A stretch of 64,000 nucleotides of DNA. Source: Pseudoips prasinana (taxonomy: Eukaryota > Arthropoda > Insecta > Lepidoptera > Nolidae). The notes under the pieces are model-generated. The model was not told the DNA's origin. It ran no database searches and worked only from the letters and a program-made list of their open reading frames with translations. Position numbers and translations under genes: made by a program. The stretch covers positions 18,497,934 through 18,561,933 of the forward strand of contig OX621252.1 of NCBI GenBank assembly GCA_951640165.1. Reading direction: 5' to 3'. Shown here one piece after another: positions 1 to 10,660 of the stretch; position 1 is the stretch's first letter; the number at the start of each line of letters is the position of its first letter.

Positions 1-700
1 ACTTTTATATTTATATTTTTGCCGTCAGTCAAAAGTGCTAAATAGAATATTATCACTGCAGTGATTCTTGTTTTATAACTTTGATATCGTGTACTCATAT
101 AGGTGTACAATTTTTTTATAATAATTTGAGTTCTTATTGGTCGTGCGTCATAAAATATTTTAAACAAATGTATTATGTCTTACCTTTTTTATGTGGAGTA
201 CATAATATTCACTCAGATGAAGACAAAATGAGAGCTGATAGTAACCACTTCATGTAAAATACAGAACTAGTGACTTCGAACGGGTAGATAGAAAGACAAA
301 AATTAGTTAGTAAGTAAACTATCTTTTGTCCCGTTAGAAGTCAGGTGTGACCATTACTTGCACTTCGTGTAAAATACAGACTAATGGCCCTCCTCGACTT
401 CGAACGCGTAGATAGAATGACAAAAATTAGTTTAAATGACCAATTTAGATAAAAATAGGTTTAGTAACTTAACTATAATAGACAGACATATAATTTTATA
501 ATCCTTTTCTTTTAGCTATTGATGAGAATAAACATGTACATTACTTACGGTATCATCATATATTCTGCAGCTCACGTCATGTAATAAGTTATAAAGACAA
601 TTTTAATACCTTGGGATTCATTATTGTAATTTTTCTAGGATATCAATTTTGTTCCTTGTTGCTACAAGATTTTAAAACTATCTTCTTAATAATATTAGTT
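1..700. other. Unannotated AT-rich stretch
   Basis: No coding region or complete element is recognised. An imperfect direct duplication is visible: about 240-310 and 357-430 share blocks such as TGTAAAATACAGA and GTAGATAGAA followed by GACAAAAATTAGTT. It looks like a diverged local duplication. Confidence 0.4.
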
Positions 701-710
701 TAGATACGAA

Positions 711-905
711 TCCAAGCCATGCATTAGGCCTCTGACATGGCTTAACGACTGTTGCCTAATGGCTACAACTGGGACCGACAGTTTAACGTTCCGTCCGAAG
801 CACGGAAACGCTCAGAAATTAAACCACTTTGGACATCTATAGACTGACCGCGAGCCTAGTTGCTTGACCTCGCCAGTCACGGACCGGTGAGAGCATCTAG
901 CTGCT
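711..905 (-). repeat. 5S-rRNA-derived SINE, partial copy
   Basis: Read on the minus strand, this is one of seven copies of a dispersed repeat. Its 5' part resembles the internal control region of 5S rRNA, with an AAGCAACTAG-like block followed by a GGTCAGT / GATGGGTGACC-like block. The body (TGAGCGTTTCCGTGCTTCGG, CGTTAAGCCATGTCAGAGGC) matches the copies near 7408, 13045, 23421, 40122 and 43893. The first bases of the 5S-like head are degraded here. Confidence 0.7.
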
Positions 906-1579
906 TATTCTTTATCGTGTTTTATTTTGTATTGATCCAGTTATATCTAATATATATTAATAACTAATGTAGGTACTTATCTAGAAGTATGGACATGTCT
1001 AGACAAAGTCGTTTGATATTTTTCAGTGTCGTAAATAAGAAAAATATCATTTTTATACTAGCCATTTGTGTAATAGTGTATGTGATACCGCATCGCAGCG
1101 TCGATCTTTTTCTCGAGAAAATGCTTTCTACAACAACATTTTTTTATCGCGTTCCATTATCATTCCAAAACAAAATATTGTACGAGATAAGGTTTCCCTA
1201 TAATATTTATAAGGTGATATTTTTGAAAGAGACGACCCCCTGTTTTGTGGTTGTTATCACCAAACACTAAAGATAGGTATTAAGTCCCACTATTCGTGTC
1301 TCACAGGGTTGAAACTTATGACATCAAAATTCCCAAACGTATAGACAATGCAATGCAATGTTTGTGATATGAATACATCAATAGAACCAAGAAAAATCAC
1401 ATGGCACAAAGGTTAAAAGAACACAACTAGATTCCTAACCCTCTAAACCCCTTAACTTTAAAATAAGTACCAAATTGAGCTAAGAACGTCCTGTAGTTAG
1501 TCTTTTGATAATCCCACAGGAACTTAACTTAAACTGTGTACCCAATTTCATCCAAATCTGTTTTTGCATGATTTAGTAA
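906..1579. other. Unannotated; possible Helitron relic near right end
   Basis: A 93-codon open frame at 989-1270 has one hydrophobic segment but no recognised family, so it is not called a gene. From about 1535 the text CCAATTTCATCCAAATCTG resembles the body of the short Helitron-like elements seen at 63333-63546, which suggests that the adjacent LINE may have landed next to or in a Helitron relic. Confidence 0.3.
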
Positions 1580-3405
1580 CTGACATTTAAACATATGACA
1601 TCATCACAAGTCCCTTCAATTAGTAGCCAGGTCTGTGACATTTCCACAGTTCAGGTGAGTATAGAGCAGATCTATGAGCTATTGAAAGCTCTTGATCCAT
1701 TCAAGTCCGCTGGTCCCGATTCAATACCAGCCTCTTTCTTAATTGCGTGTGCTAAAGAACTATCCGCGCCTATAACTTTGCTGTTCAGACGATCACTGAA
1801 GGAAGGTGTCGTGCCATCGATATGGAAATCAGCCTTCGTTACACCTATCCATAAAAATGGAACCAGAAACGCTGTTACAAATTATAGGCCGATATCGAAA
1901 TTATGTTTGATAGCGAAAGTTCTCGAGCGTGTAGTTTATAATCATATTTATGACTCAGTGAAATTAGTGTTCATACCAGAACAACACGGTTTTGTAAGAG
2001 GCAGATCGACCACTTCTAATCTGTTGGTATTTAATGAATACTTAACCAATAATATGGACAGTGGTAATCAGGTTGATGTGGTCTATACTGATTTCAGCAA
2101 GGCTTTTGATCGTATAGACCACAAAATCCTACTTGCTAAGCTCCTGGATCTCGGTATTCACGGTAGACTCCATGACTGGTTCTCGTCTTATCTTCTAGAC
2201 AGGTCTCAGGCAGTAGTGTTGAGTGGCTATACTTCATCGTGGGTTAGAATTCCTTCTGGCGTCCCTCAGGGTTCTTTGTTAGGTCCCCTACTTTTCGTTA
2301 TTTTTATCAACGACGTTGGCCCCTGTTTCATACATTCCAATTTTTTGTTATTTGCCGATGACATGAAAATATTCCGTACAGTTAATTGTGTTCAAGATGC
2401 CAAATTAATGCAGGAGGACCTCCAACGTCTTGATTTATATTGTCGTTATAATAAACTAGATTTAAATGCTTCTAAATGTTTCGCAATGAGCTTCACACGA
2501 AAGCGTCTAGTTTATGTATTTGATTATGCAATCAAAAATCATAATTTAGAAAGGAGGACTGTTTCAAGAGATTTGGGTGTAGTGCATGATAGTAAGCTTT
2601 TATTTGATCAGCACGTCAGCGAGTCAGTCAACAAAGCCTTTAGGGCTTTAGGTTTCCTGATTCGCTGTTCAAATGACTTCAAAAATATGAAAACCATTAA
2701 AGTATTATATTGCTCCTATGTGAGAAGTCACTTGGAATACGCTTCACAGATTTGGAATCCGCGCTATTCTTGCTACTCCAATGAGATCGAGATGATTCAA
2801 AGAAAATTTATCCGTTACTTAGGTTTTAAATTCAAATTAGACCACCTAGCCGCTATCACCTATGAGCAGCGCTGTGTCAAACTGCATATTCTACCACTGC
2901 ATGTAAGACGAAACATTTCTGATATAACTTTTCTTCTCAATATTGCCCAGGGTGATATCGACTGTCCCGAACTTCTTTCAAAAATCAAGTTGTCAATACC
3001 TGTAAGAAAATTACGTAAAAATCTCTTGTTAAACTGTCCTCCATGCCACACCAATTTTAGAGTCAACAGCTTTCTGCCTAGAGTATTCAATGAATTTAAC
3101 AAGTTAAATGATGACAGTCGTTTTGATTTTATTGATCTGTTTACTACTAGCAAAAATTCTACAAGATCCAAATTAACTAGATATTTCATTGATAATGTAT
3201 AAATCTATGTATAGCACTATTGGCTCAATCTTTTAAAACCATTTGTAGAATTGTTATTACTGTAATTAATTAAGTAGACCGGAGATGCATCCATTTAGTT
3301 AATTAGTTGTGGAAGCTTGTTATTGGCATTTACTTACCAAAATTTGTAACCAATTGTATGTAGCTGTTAGCTTCCCTAATTAAATAAAATAAAATAAAAA
3401 TAAAA
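1580..3405 (+). mobile_element. 5'-truncated LINE, Jockey/CR1 group
   Basis: This non-LTR retrotransposon lacks its endonuclease domain but retains the complete reverse transcriptase and C-terminal region. The frame is open from just after a stop at 1577-1579. The 3' UTR ends in an A-rich TAAAATAAAA-type tail at about 3379-3405, fixing the orientation. 5' truncation with an intact 3' end is the usual outcome of incomplete target-primed reverse transcription. A clear target-site duplication could not be identified. Confidence 0.8.
1595..3202 (+). CDS. LINE reverse transcriptase (ORF2 fragment)
   Basis: The 535-residue frame is a non-LTR reverse transcriptase that would copy the element's RNA at a nicked chromosomal target. 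Visible RT blocks in order are GPDSIP (about 40-45), NYRPIS (96-101), QHGFVRGRST (130-139), motif A VYTDFSKAFD with catalytic Asp166, SGVPQGSLLGP (221-231) and motif C FADD (253-256). A thumb-like and C-terminal region follows. The order and spacing fit the Jockey/CR1 group. The apurinic endonuclease domain expected upstream is absent, so the ATG is only the first Met in a 5'-truncated copy, not a true start. No internal stops are present and both catalytic motifs are intact, so the insertion is not very old. A second, distinct member of the same group lies at 49720-51227. Clade assignment is by recognition only. Confidence 0.85.
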   Translation: MTSSQVPSISSQVCDISTVQVSIEQIYELLKALDPFKSAGPDSIPASFLIACAKELSAPITLLFRRSLKEGVVPSIWKSAFVTPIHKNGTRNAVTNYRPISKLCLIAKVLERVVYNHIYDSVKLVFIPEQHGFVRGRSTTSNLLVFNEYLTNNMDSGNQVDVVYTDFSKAFDRIDHKILLAKLLDLGIHGRLHDWFSSYLLDRSQAVVLSGYTSSWVRIPSGVPQGSLLGPLLFVIFINDVGPCFIHSNFLLFADDMKIFRTVNCVQDAKLMQEDLQRLDLYCRYNKLDLNASKCFAMSFTRKRLVYVFDYAIKNHNLERRTVSRDLGVVHDSKLLFDQHVSESVNKAFRALGFLIRCSNDFKNMKTIKVLYCSYVRSHLEYASQIWNPRYSCYSNEIEMIQRKFIRYLGFKFKLDHLAAITYEQRCVKLHILPLHVRRNISDITFLLNIAQGDIDCPELLSKIKLSIPVRKLRKNLLLNCPPCHTNFRVNSFLPRVFNEFNKLNDDSRFDFIDLFTTSKNSTRSKLTRYFIDNV

Positions 3406-5180
3406 TATTTAATTTCAGATTTATAATAGCAAAACTATTGTTTGGATGTTTAATGATAAACGTGTTTAAAATTTAAACTTAATTTGTTTTGTTTTATTAG
3501 TGTTTTCAATGGTTAGACTCGTGTTTATGGAATACAGTTTTAAGGTTTAGCGTACATAAATTATATTCATATGTATAGTATTCAAAGCATTTGTATCCTT
3601 ATCATTCGTAACCCTAAATTCTTGGTCCCATGTTTTTCGTACCGTGAACCTTACTCAAAGAAGAAGGGGACTTCCATTGTTGACAAGTAGCGCTGCATTA
3701 TTCAATTGGCCGTGGTATATATTGCGGTGTGTAATACAAAGCATTTACAAGTGATAGGGGATGGGGTACGGTTGTATTGCCTCGTTATTGTCCTTAAGGT
3801 CCTATACGCACTGTACTGTACCCTCACTGCAATAACCACAATGCGGTTACCGCCAGCAAAACAATTACTGGAATTTTGTAACTTTTTCACACTGTTGTTG
3901 GTTATATTATATTTATTCGATTATAGACTATAGTTACTTGTAAAACTGCACAACATGATTATTGTGTATACTCTACAATATGATTATTTCGTGTTGATAT
4001 TATTTATGCTTTTACTATCTAATATACAAAAAAATGTGTATTACAATTCGATTATAATATTTCATTCAAGTCGTAACTGATTATATGTGGTCTGTAGTGT
4101 TTAGCTCACAAATGGATGAATCGATCTTGATGCTATTTTATTCATCTCACTTTCGTCAAGCATGGAATGCTTACCTGTAGAATCTTTAAACTTACATAAT
4201 AACAATTTTAATTAAACATAATCTGAGGCAACAGGCCTTTGGGGTACTTGTTGGAAAGGACCATACCGTAGTTTTGGTCTTTTTTTGTCTTATTGTTTGT
4301 TTTATTATGTTTTTTTTTATCTGCTCATCGTTGTTTTTATGTTGGCTAAAGCAAGGATAGTATATTGTCATCTAACTTAAAAAAGTGAGGTGATAGCAAA
4401 AAACTATAATATTTGTTTTAATAATAATAATATATTTAATTTAGACAAAGTCCAAGCCATTAGGATAAACCGCTGCACAAAAGTAACGAATGCTGATGGC
4501 TGATCTAATAAGAATGGTGTATGGCTATGTTAATGTGTTTAATAAAAGCTGTTCATTTTCTTGAAAGTTACAACTCTTTCAAAAGTGGACTCAGGATTCA
4601 GGATTACTATTGTGTCATAACGTGTTTCGCTCGAAGTCTTTATTACGATTAGTAAATATTATTAATTTTTACAATTTACAATTAAAAGTATATATATAAT
4701 ATATCTTGTCTGTCAACAATGAGATGACGGAAATGATGTAACTCATTTCTAGTAATTGTTAATTAATAATATTAAATACGTGTTAATATTAACCAAATTT
4801 GACATGTTTGCTGTTGGAATCGGTATTTTACTTATTAAATTAATTTGTAAGTATGAAGTCTGCTTCGCTCGTACTTGGTGGTAAAAATACTGCACGATGT
4901 TTTTCTCACAATAAACCGCTTGGTTAGCTATACAATATAACAATCACAATTCCTGTGGGATACCCTTTGTTGGTACTACGGGAACCGCATAGTGTGTAGG
5001 AACCTTTACTTAGGGCGAGAGGTGTTCGCGGACCATTATTAAAGGCTGCCCGCTGTTTGCGGCAACAGTGATTGTTTCTGCTTATGTAATTCACGATAGC
5101 GCTGTTACCTTTAAATAGCAGTGTAAATGTATGCACTCTTTTCGTCTTTTGTGTATTGTTAGTATTTGTCTGAAATTTAC
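3406..5180. other. Unannotated AT-rich intergenic/intronic DNA
   Basis: No gene, tRNA or complete element is recognised. Small open frames around 3702-3933 lie on opposite strands with no family resemblance. A somewhat GC-richer patch at 4955-5090 is unexplained. Confidence 0.4.
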
Positions 5181-5182
5181 TC

Positions 5183-5445
5183 AATAATAATATCTATATA
5201 TAATATCTAGGGACAATGTCACACAGATCATCCCTGCCCCAAACTAAGCAAAGCTTGTACTATGGGTACCAGGCGACGATATACATACTTATATAGATAG
5301 ATAAATACTCATATACATAGAAAACATCCATGACTCAGAAACAAATATTCTTGCTCATCACACAAATATTTGCACTTACCGGGATTCCAACCCGGGACCA
5401 CCAGCTTCGTAGGCAGGAGCACTACCAACTAGGCTACGGTGACCG
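5183..5445 (-). repeat. tRNA-derived SINE, family T1
   Basis: On the minus strand the element starts at the right end with a tRNA-like head. A box-like sequence TAGCCTAGTTGGTAG and B box GGTTCGAATCC (here mutated to GGTTGGAATCC) form a pol III promoter. A body containing CAAATATTTGTGTGATGAGCA and TAGTTTGGGGC follows, ending in an ATT-rich tail. Other copies are at 24537, 36986 and 53085. Confidence 0.8.
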
Positions 5446-5465
5446 TCATATGAATAATAAAATGT

Positions 5466-5662
5466 GTGTGGCTGATAGCGATAAATATCACCATCCTATC
5501 CCGTCCTGTGGGGGTTTCGAGGGTAAAGCTACCAAAGAACGAGCAGCAGCGTCTCTCTATGAACTATGACCACCACGCTGCGACGCTAACTCGTCTGCCA
5601 AGCGTGGCAATTATTACATATCGCGCATTCTTGGGGGAAGTTCTTGTCCAACAGTGAATGTC
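5466..5662 (+). repeat. RTE-derived non-autonomous element, degraded
   Basis: This matches the 5' UTR of the RTE element at 44063 (blocks ATCCCGT.TGGGGG, ACGGGCAGCAGCG, CGTCTGCCAAGCGTGGC) and then jumps to the RTE 3' end (CTTGTCCA.CAGTG). It is more diverged than the copies at 38098, 59718 and 60149. Confidence 0.6.
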
Positions 5663-5779
5663 ATTTCGTTGACATGATCCATTAAATGTATCGTAAATTT
5701 AAATTGAGAATAAATCCATGTTTAAAATAAATTAATCTTAATCGCCTAATTTTATTAGTAATATATATAATATAATATA

Positions 5780-5995
5780 TTCGGGCACAATACTCACACA
5801 CGGCCATCTGATCCCAAACTAAGCAGAGCTTGTACTATGGAACCAGATAACTGATATTATATAAATTATATAAATTTTAATTACACCCAGACTCGTGACT
5901 GACAGACATGTTCATGCGCACAAATATCCGTCCTGAGAGCGAATATAATCCACGACTTGCGGCGTGAAAGGCAAGCATTTACCGAATTTTGTGAT
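5780..5995 (-). repeat. tRNA-derived SINE, family T2
   Basis: On the minus strand: a degraded tRNA-like head with GCCTTTCACGCCGCAAGTCGTGG-type sequence, then a body containing GACAGATATTTGTG-like and GGCCGTGTGTGA-like blocks. It shares the tail CAGAGCTTGTACTATGG with other T2 copies (21812, 26330, 32287, 63204). Confidence 0.65.
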
Positions 5996-6607
5996 TACAA
6001 ATTATTCTAATGTTACTTCGTATTAAAATTGTTAAAACTACTACAAGCCTAGCCGTTCGAAAGTAGTGAGGCCACGGTCTTTGATCGCTCATAAGAGAAA
6101 TAACTTTTTCCACCTTTGGTTTGCCATGAATAACTGGCTGAAGTGAAATCTAATGAGGAACACCACCCTATTGACAGTACTTTTAAGAGATGCTTGAGAG
6201 CGGTATTATGCCTGCCATCGTTCTAAAATCGATGGAGGTCTCTCAATGCATCAAGCTACACATCTTATAAGCAATATATGTATAGTACACTTTTCGCTAA
6301 GTGGGAGTATGATAGAATACAACGCCTCCTCACCTCAGGCTAGAAAATAAAAATGCGTGTAAACTCACATTCACAGAAAATTTGCCAATCCCTGTATCTT
6401 CTTATGTGTAACTCTTATTAATATCTATTTCTTATCCGTTTATAAAGAACTATAATAATAAAAATTTATTATTATTTCCGTTCACATAACATAATATTAT
6501 CACAGTTCTTAAATTTTGAGAGGACTATATCTTCTGTCTGACCAATGTCCAGTTCTTTAGAACTCCAAATAACAGACTAGATAAAACTAAGTCAATAGTT
6601 TCTATGT
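5996..6607. other. Unannotated stretch
   Basis: No feature recognised. The sequence is AT-rich with no sustained open frame. Confidence 0.4.
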
Positions 6608-6746
6608 ACAGACACCAGCACATCAAGCTACCCCAAACCGTCAAAAATCCCTAATTGAAAGTGAACCTTATGCCTTTGTAATAAAATTGAAAATCTATAA
6701 AAGAAATTTGACAGATTGGGGTAGCTGGATGTGCTGGCGTCTATAC
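6608..6746. mobile_element. Palindromic MITE, family A
   Basis: A 139-bp element that is nearly self-complementary along its length. It starts GTACAGACACCAGCACATC and ends in the complement GATGTGCTGGCGTCTATAC. The central part is AT-rich. Four other copies occur at 13720, 18016, 49657 (split) and 57194. It encodes nothing, so mobility would depend on a transposase in trans. Confidence 0.8.
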
Positions 6747-6802
6747 TAATGGTGGGAATGGGTGCGCTCTATAAATTTCAATAAGATATTAATTGTATTA
6801 AA

Positions 6803-6995
6803 AGGCGGTCACAGCCTTCTCACTGGACCGTAAGTGATTGCTGAAATTAAGCACATAGTCGCGCGGTCATGAAAACCGTCAGTAAAGATTTCTGATTCTG
6901 TTGTACTCGTTAGATAGCAATCGTTAAGCCATGTCAGTGATCTAATGGGTGGTTCAAACAACTGTGACACCAGAGAAACACTGCTTATACGATAA
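6803..6995 (+). repeat. 5S-rRNA-derived SINE
   Basis: The head has CTCACTGGACCGTAAGTGATTG followed by a 5S-like AAATTAAGCA block. The internal part is diverged from the 23421 copy. The 3' half keeps CGTTAAGCCATGTCAG and ends near GCTTATACGATAA, the common 3' end of the family. Confidence 0.65.
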
Positions 6996-7407
6996 AACAA
7001 AGAAAACAAGAAATAGTTTTCTGTTTGTGTTACTCTCTTTGTTATTTGGTGATGGTTTCCGCCCTTAGAAGGTTATAAGTCATATTCTCTTAGTAATAAC
7101 AGACAAACAAGTAATTATTTACTCCTGGATCGTCAAGGCAAAAATGTTAATATTGAAGACCACAATTAATGAACGCTGAAGTTGGGTCGCCTTCGAGTAC
7201 TCAACGTGTTAGTTTAGTTATACCTTCGAGCACTCAAAGAGTTGGTCTCTTCAGAATGGTCCGTGGAGGACTGAAACACGTGCTGGGTATCATACAGAAT
7301 TTGCTTGTTTATATTGTCATTCTTGTATAAATATATTTTTCAGGCGAGGCGGTCAAACTTGCACCCCGTCTTGATTAAACAGATAATTAGCGGAATTAAT
7401 AATAAAA
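6996..7407. other. Unannotated stretch
   Basis: No gene or element recognised. A short duplicated phrase (CTTCGAGTACTCAACGTGTTAG / CTTCGAGCACTCAAAGAGTTGG) occurs at about 7192-7240. Confidence 0.35.
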
Positions 7408-7672
7408 AGGCGCTCATAGCCAGATGGTCTCACCGGGCCGTAAGTGGTCGGCGTGGTTAAGCAACTAACCTCACGGTCAGTCCGTAGATGGATGACCACC
7501 AAAATGGCATAATTTATGAGCGTCTCCGTGCTTCGGGGTGCATGTTAAGCTGTCGGTCCCGGTCGTAGTCATTAGACAACAGTCGTTAAGCCATGTCAGA
7601 GGCCTACTAGGCCACTTGTACAACTCTGGAGCCTAGGGTTACCTACCACTGCCCACACGATGAGCAGCAGTA
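7408..7672 (+). repeat. 5S-rRNA-derived SINE, well-preserved copy
   Basis: This copy carries the whole family structure. The 5' region reads GCTCATAGCCAGATGGTCTC, then the 5S-like internal control region (GTTAAGCAACTAAC, then CGGTCAGTCCG and GATGGATGACCACC). The body has TGAGCGTCTCCGTGCTTCGG, CGTTAAGCCATGTCAGAGGC and the 3' part CACTGCCCACACGATGAG. The 5S resemblance implies pol III transcription from an internal type 1 promoter. Confidence 0.75.
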
Positions 7673-7974
7673 GCGGAATTAATACTACATATGAACTTTA
7701 TATTTTAATGTAATGGAATAAAAATATCCTGAATCCATTATTTAAAAATGTTAAATTTTGGCAACTTACGAAATCAATGAAAACAATTATTCCACAACAG
7801 CATCAGGTTTATACCATTAAAATATTTCCTGCTGTGTCTTGATTCCAGAAGATGCACGCTCTGTAATACAATTACTTTATTGTATTCAATTAATTATGGA
7901 AAAGTGCTTCGTAAATGTTATTCATTTGTAATATTGAGGTGCATTAATTACTTTAATGCGTTGTATATTGTTTT

Positions 7975-8407
7975 TAGGGTTCCGTCTCCAAAGGGTAAAA
8001 CACAGCACCAAATACACCACCTGTGGAAATTTCAATTGTCTAACTATCACGGTTGATGAGATACAGCCTGGTAACAGACGGGCAGACAGACAGCGAAGTT
8101 TTAGGCTGAGATCTATAGAGCGTACTTAGACTTTGCTCAGACTTTACTTAGACAGAAGTTAATGCATGTAACGAAATTACAATTGGTGTTTTGACTTTGT
8201 CTGTCTTAGCTTATGCTAAGCATAATCTTATCGTCAAAAAGTCTATAAATACCAAATCAATGTATAAGCTTAGCATACACTTAGCAACGTTTTACGTAAG
8301 TAAAGTTTGAGCAAAGTCTAAGTACGCTCTATAGATCTCAGCCTGAGTAATGGACCCTATTACTAAGAAACCGCTGTCTGCCTGTCTGTCCGTCTGTTAC
8401 CAGACTG
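7975..8407. repeat. GGGTTCCG-family fragment flanking a MITE
   Basis: The left part (7975-8097) begins TTAGGGTTCCGTCTCCAAAGG and runs to a TGGTAACAGACGGGCAGACAG block. The right part (about 8346-8407) carries the complement of the same end. The two parts are inverted relative to one another (8064-8095 against 8372-8407), with the MITE at 8103-8344 between them. Confidence 0.55.
8103..8344. mobile_element. Short MITE with ~50-bp terminal inverted repeats
   Basis: The left end starts AGGCTGAGATCTATAGAGCG and the right end is its complement, with only about one mismatch over roughly 50 bp. The 242-bp element has no coding capacity. Its superfamily is not determined because no clear target duplication was seen. 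Confidence 0.75.
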
Positions 8408-8457
8408 ACTCCGGAAATGAATACCTGTGTTGCAGGGCACTTTACTAACCTATAATT

Positions 8458-8585
8458 GTCGGACATAAAGCGCACCCAGAGTCAGAACAATTACGTCCAC
8501 AAAGATTTGTCCTGTGTGGCAATTGAATCCGAGACACGAAGTGGCGAGGCAATCGTCTTAAACGCTGCACCACACATACAGCCAC
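8458..8585 (-). repeat. tRNA-derived SINE, family T3
   Basis: Minus-strand reading gives a tRNA-like head (GTGTGGTGCAGCGTTTAAGAC, a degraded A box) and a B-box-like GGATTCAATTGCC. A short body related to copies at 39500 and 59516 follows. Confidence 0.65.
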
Positions 8586-8595
8586 TTGTATAAGC

Positions 8596-8952
8596 TCAGT
8601 AATTAAACAAACTACGATCTAGAATATAATATGAGCCCATATATATGGCCTTTGCGTCTGTTACAGACGATTTACGGCGCATTGTCTGAGAGACAGTTCT
8701 TTTCGTGGCTAAACAAACCGATGCGAGAGCGACATAGCCTGCCGCAGGCCTGACAAAAGAAGTTGGCGGTGGTTGGTGCCGAGCCGCTCTCTTATCAGCA
8801 AGTACTCCGAACCAGGCTTCATCACAGATCTTACGACCCTCCACTACACGTTTGCGCCATTCAACTCTATTTTCAGCGAGCTTTTCCCAGCATATGAGCC
8901 AACGTAACAACTTATGGAGACGACAGATAATAACCCGGACATCTATACACAC
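8596..8952 (-). other. 118-codon open frame, unrecognised
   Basis: The frame is open for 118 codons on the minus strand and includes a charged segment (AENRVEWRKRVVEGRK, DEAWFGVLADKRAARH) that reads like a decayed protein rather than random AT-rich translation. The local GC content is above that of the neighbours. No domain, signal peptide or splice context is recognised. It may be a remnant of a transposon protein or retrotransposon C-terminus, and function is unknown. It lies directly beside the SINE at 8458-8585. Confidence 0.3.
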
Positions 8953-9914
8953 ATATATATTACACTCCGCTTTGTGCCAAGCAATACTCTATTGACATCA
9001 GCATAATGAGTATTGTTCGCCTATTGTCTATGGCTCGTTTACTTTCAGAGCCTTGTCGATAGCCGTGTCGTATTGGTCTTCGCTTGAGAAATGGTCTTTA
9101 TACCTGGAATTTTATTTTTATTTTAAACTTTCATTATTTTTTGGCCATCAAAACATTTTCTATCGATTGAAAATAACTACAATTTGAAAAATATGAAAAT
9201 AAAATGTTACTCATACATTCTCGAGAGGCTACCAAGAGTCGAAACAGCGTGGGTAGGCTGGATGTGAAAGATTATGTATACATTTTATGATTATGCATTT
9301 CTAAAAATGCAATTGCGTTTTTAAACTTTTAAACAACTTGCGGTAAAAAAATATAAAAATTCAATATATAATTAATATAAAGTAAATTAGACATACATCA
9401 TATTTTTGCCAAGCAGTAAACGTTCACCACAAATATTTTTCTACCCTAAATGACAAAATTCCTAATAAGAACTTAATTGACAGTAGGATTTAATTCAAAA
9501 CGTTTTGAGAAACCATTTTAACAAATTTACTTTAGCGGCAGTTCGTGAGACTTGTGCATTGGCGGTTCCGTTCTATGAAGAACCGTGAAAAAAATTAGTA
9601 TTCATGATTTTAGTAGATCACGGTAAACATAAAATGAAAGAAGATGTTATTACAATATATTACACTTTAAAACGACTTGCTTTATATTTAGAACGTGTAT
9701 GCTTTTCAAATGTTTTATTTGGGAGGGCCTGGTGAACTATAATATAGCTTATCTTTTAATAATATAAGAAAACCTAGTGAGAGAATGATGCCTGGTGTAA
9801 ATCAGGCACCAGTCTCAATATTAGATTATACCAAGAATGTGTTTGTGTTGTGACTTTTTATTCGTTTCTTATTTTGAATTGAACAGTCTTTTTTTTTTAA
9901 TCGCATGAGATTAA
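8953..9914. other. Unannotated AT-rich stretch
   Basis: No gene, tRNA-like sequence or element ends recognised between the unknown frame and the MITE at 9915. The last three bases (TAA) are the left target duplication of that MITE. Confidence 0.4.
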
Positions 9915-10369
9915 GGGCGGCTTGCACCATAGCACTAAATACTATTTAAATCCAATTTAAATTAAAATTCACGTTTAAGTCATTGCAACGCCTTGCACCA
10001 TGCGAAATAAGTCGCTAAACGCGTTTAGAGAGCTGTCAAAATTAAACACCCATGAATAGCTATTTAGCGCAGCTAAATGCGTTTAGCAAAAATTGACATT
10101 TATTTTGAAAGGTTATGTTTCCATGACATAGAGGATTCAATTTACGCACACTTTCGCGCAGAAAAACGAAATTTTGGTTTAAAAAATAGTGTCATTTGTT
10201 ACTTACTTATAACGAAATGTAGGGAAACTGCTATACCGACACGATAAACGCATTTAACGTGATGCAAGAGGTCATTAAACGTAATCATGTTAAACACATT
10301 TATCGATTTAAACGAATTTAGTTAAATTTGTTTAAGATATATTTAAACGAAATTTCGTGCAAGCCGCCC
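9915..10369. mobile_element. PIF/Harbinger-like MITE
   Basis: The termini GGGCGGCTTGCAC and GTGCAAGCCGCCC are perfect 13-bp inverted repeats flanked by TAA on both sides (9912-9914 and 10370-10372). A 3-bp TWA target duplication and a G-rich TTGCACC-type end are typical of PIF/Harbinger. Interior repeats of TTTAAACG-type motifs are present and there is no coding potential. The length is 455 bp. Confidence 0.7.
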
Positions 10370-10549
10370 TAAAATGAACGTACGCCTACTCGTACATCTA
10401 TTCATACATATAAAATATGATCAAGAATATTCGACCACTTTGTTTATTTAACGACACATTATCATACAATTTTTATTAATAACCGTTTTATTATATATTC
10501 CTAAGAGTTTGAAGTACGTTTCTTTAAAACAATGTTATGCTTGTTACAG

Positions 10550-10660
10550 TGCCTCCTCACCAACTAATCCTATACGATAAGTCGGGGCGAGACGTCTCAG
10601 GCGTCGTGGGTCCTCTGGAGGAGGGCAACGAACTAGTCCTCGTTTGCGAGGTCAGAGGAG
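10550..10660 (+). CDS. Sidestep-like Ig receptor, exon a (first half of an Ig domain)
   Basis: The exon is bounded by an acceptor (TTGTTACAG) and a donor (GTAAGC) and is in frame throughout. It begins with two bases of a split codon and ends with one base of a Gly codon that is completed at 39878. It encodes the linker into an Ig domain and its first cysteine: PPHQLILYDKSG, then VVGPLEEGNELVLVCEVRGG. The PPxxxxIYDxxG...GPxxEGxxLxLxCEVxGG pattern is characteristic of the second Ig domain of Sidestep-family membrane proteins, which guide motor axons and mediate neuronal recognition at the cell surface. The first Ig domain and signal peptide should be further left and were not found. Family assignment is by recognition; the exon structure is visible directly. 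Confidence 0.85.

Noticed and set aside
989..1270. 93-residue open frame with one hydrophobic segment, possible small membrane protein
   Set aside because: AT-rich, no family resemblance, no splice or promoter context. One hydrophobic stretch is expected by chance in AT-rich DNA.
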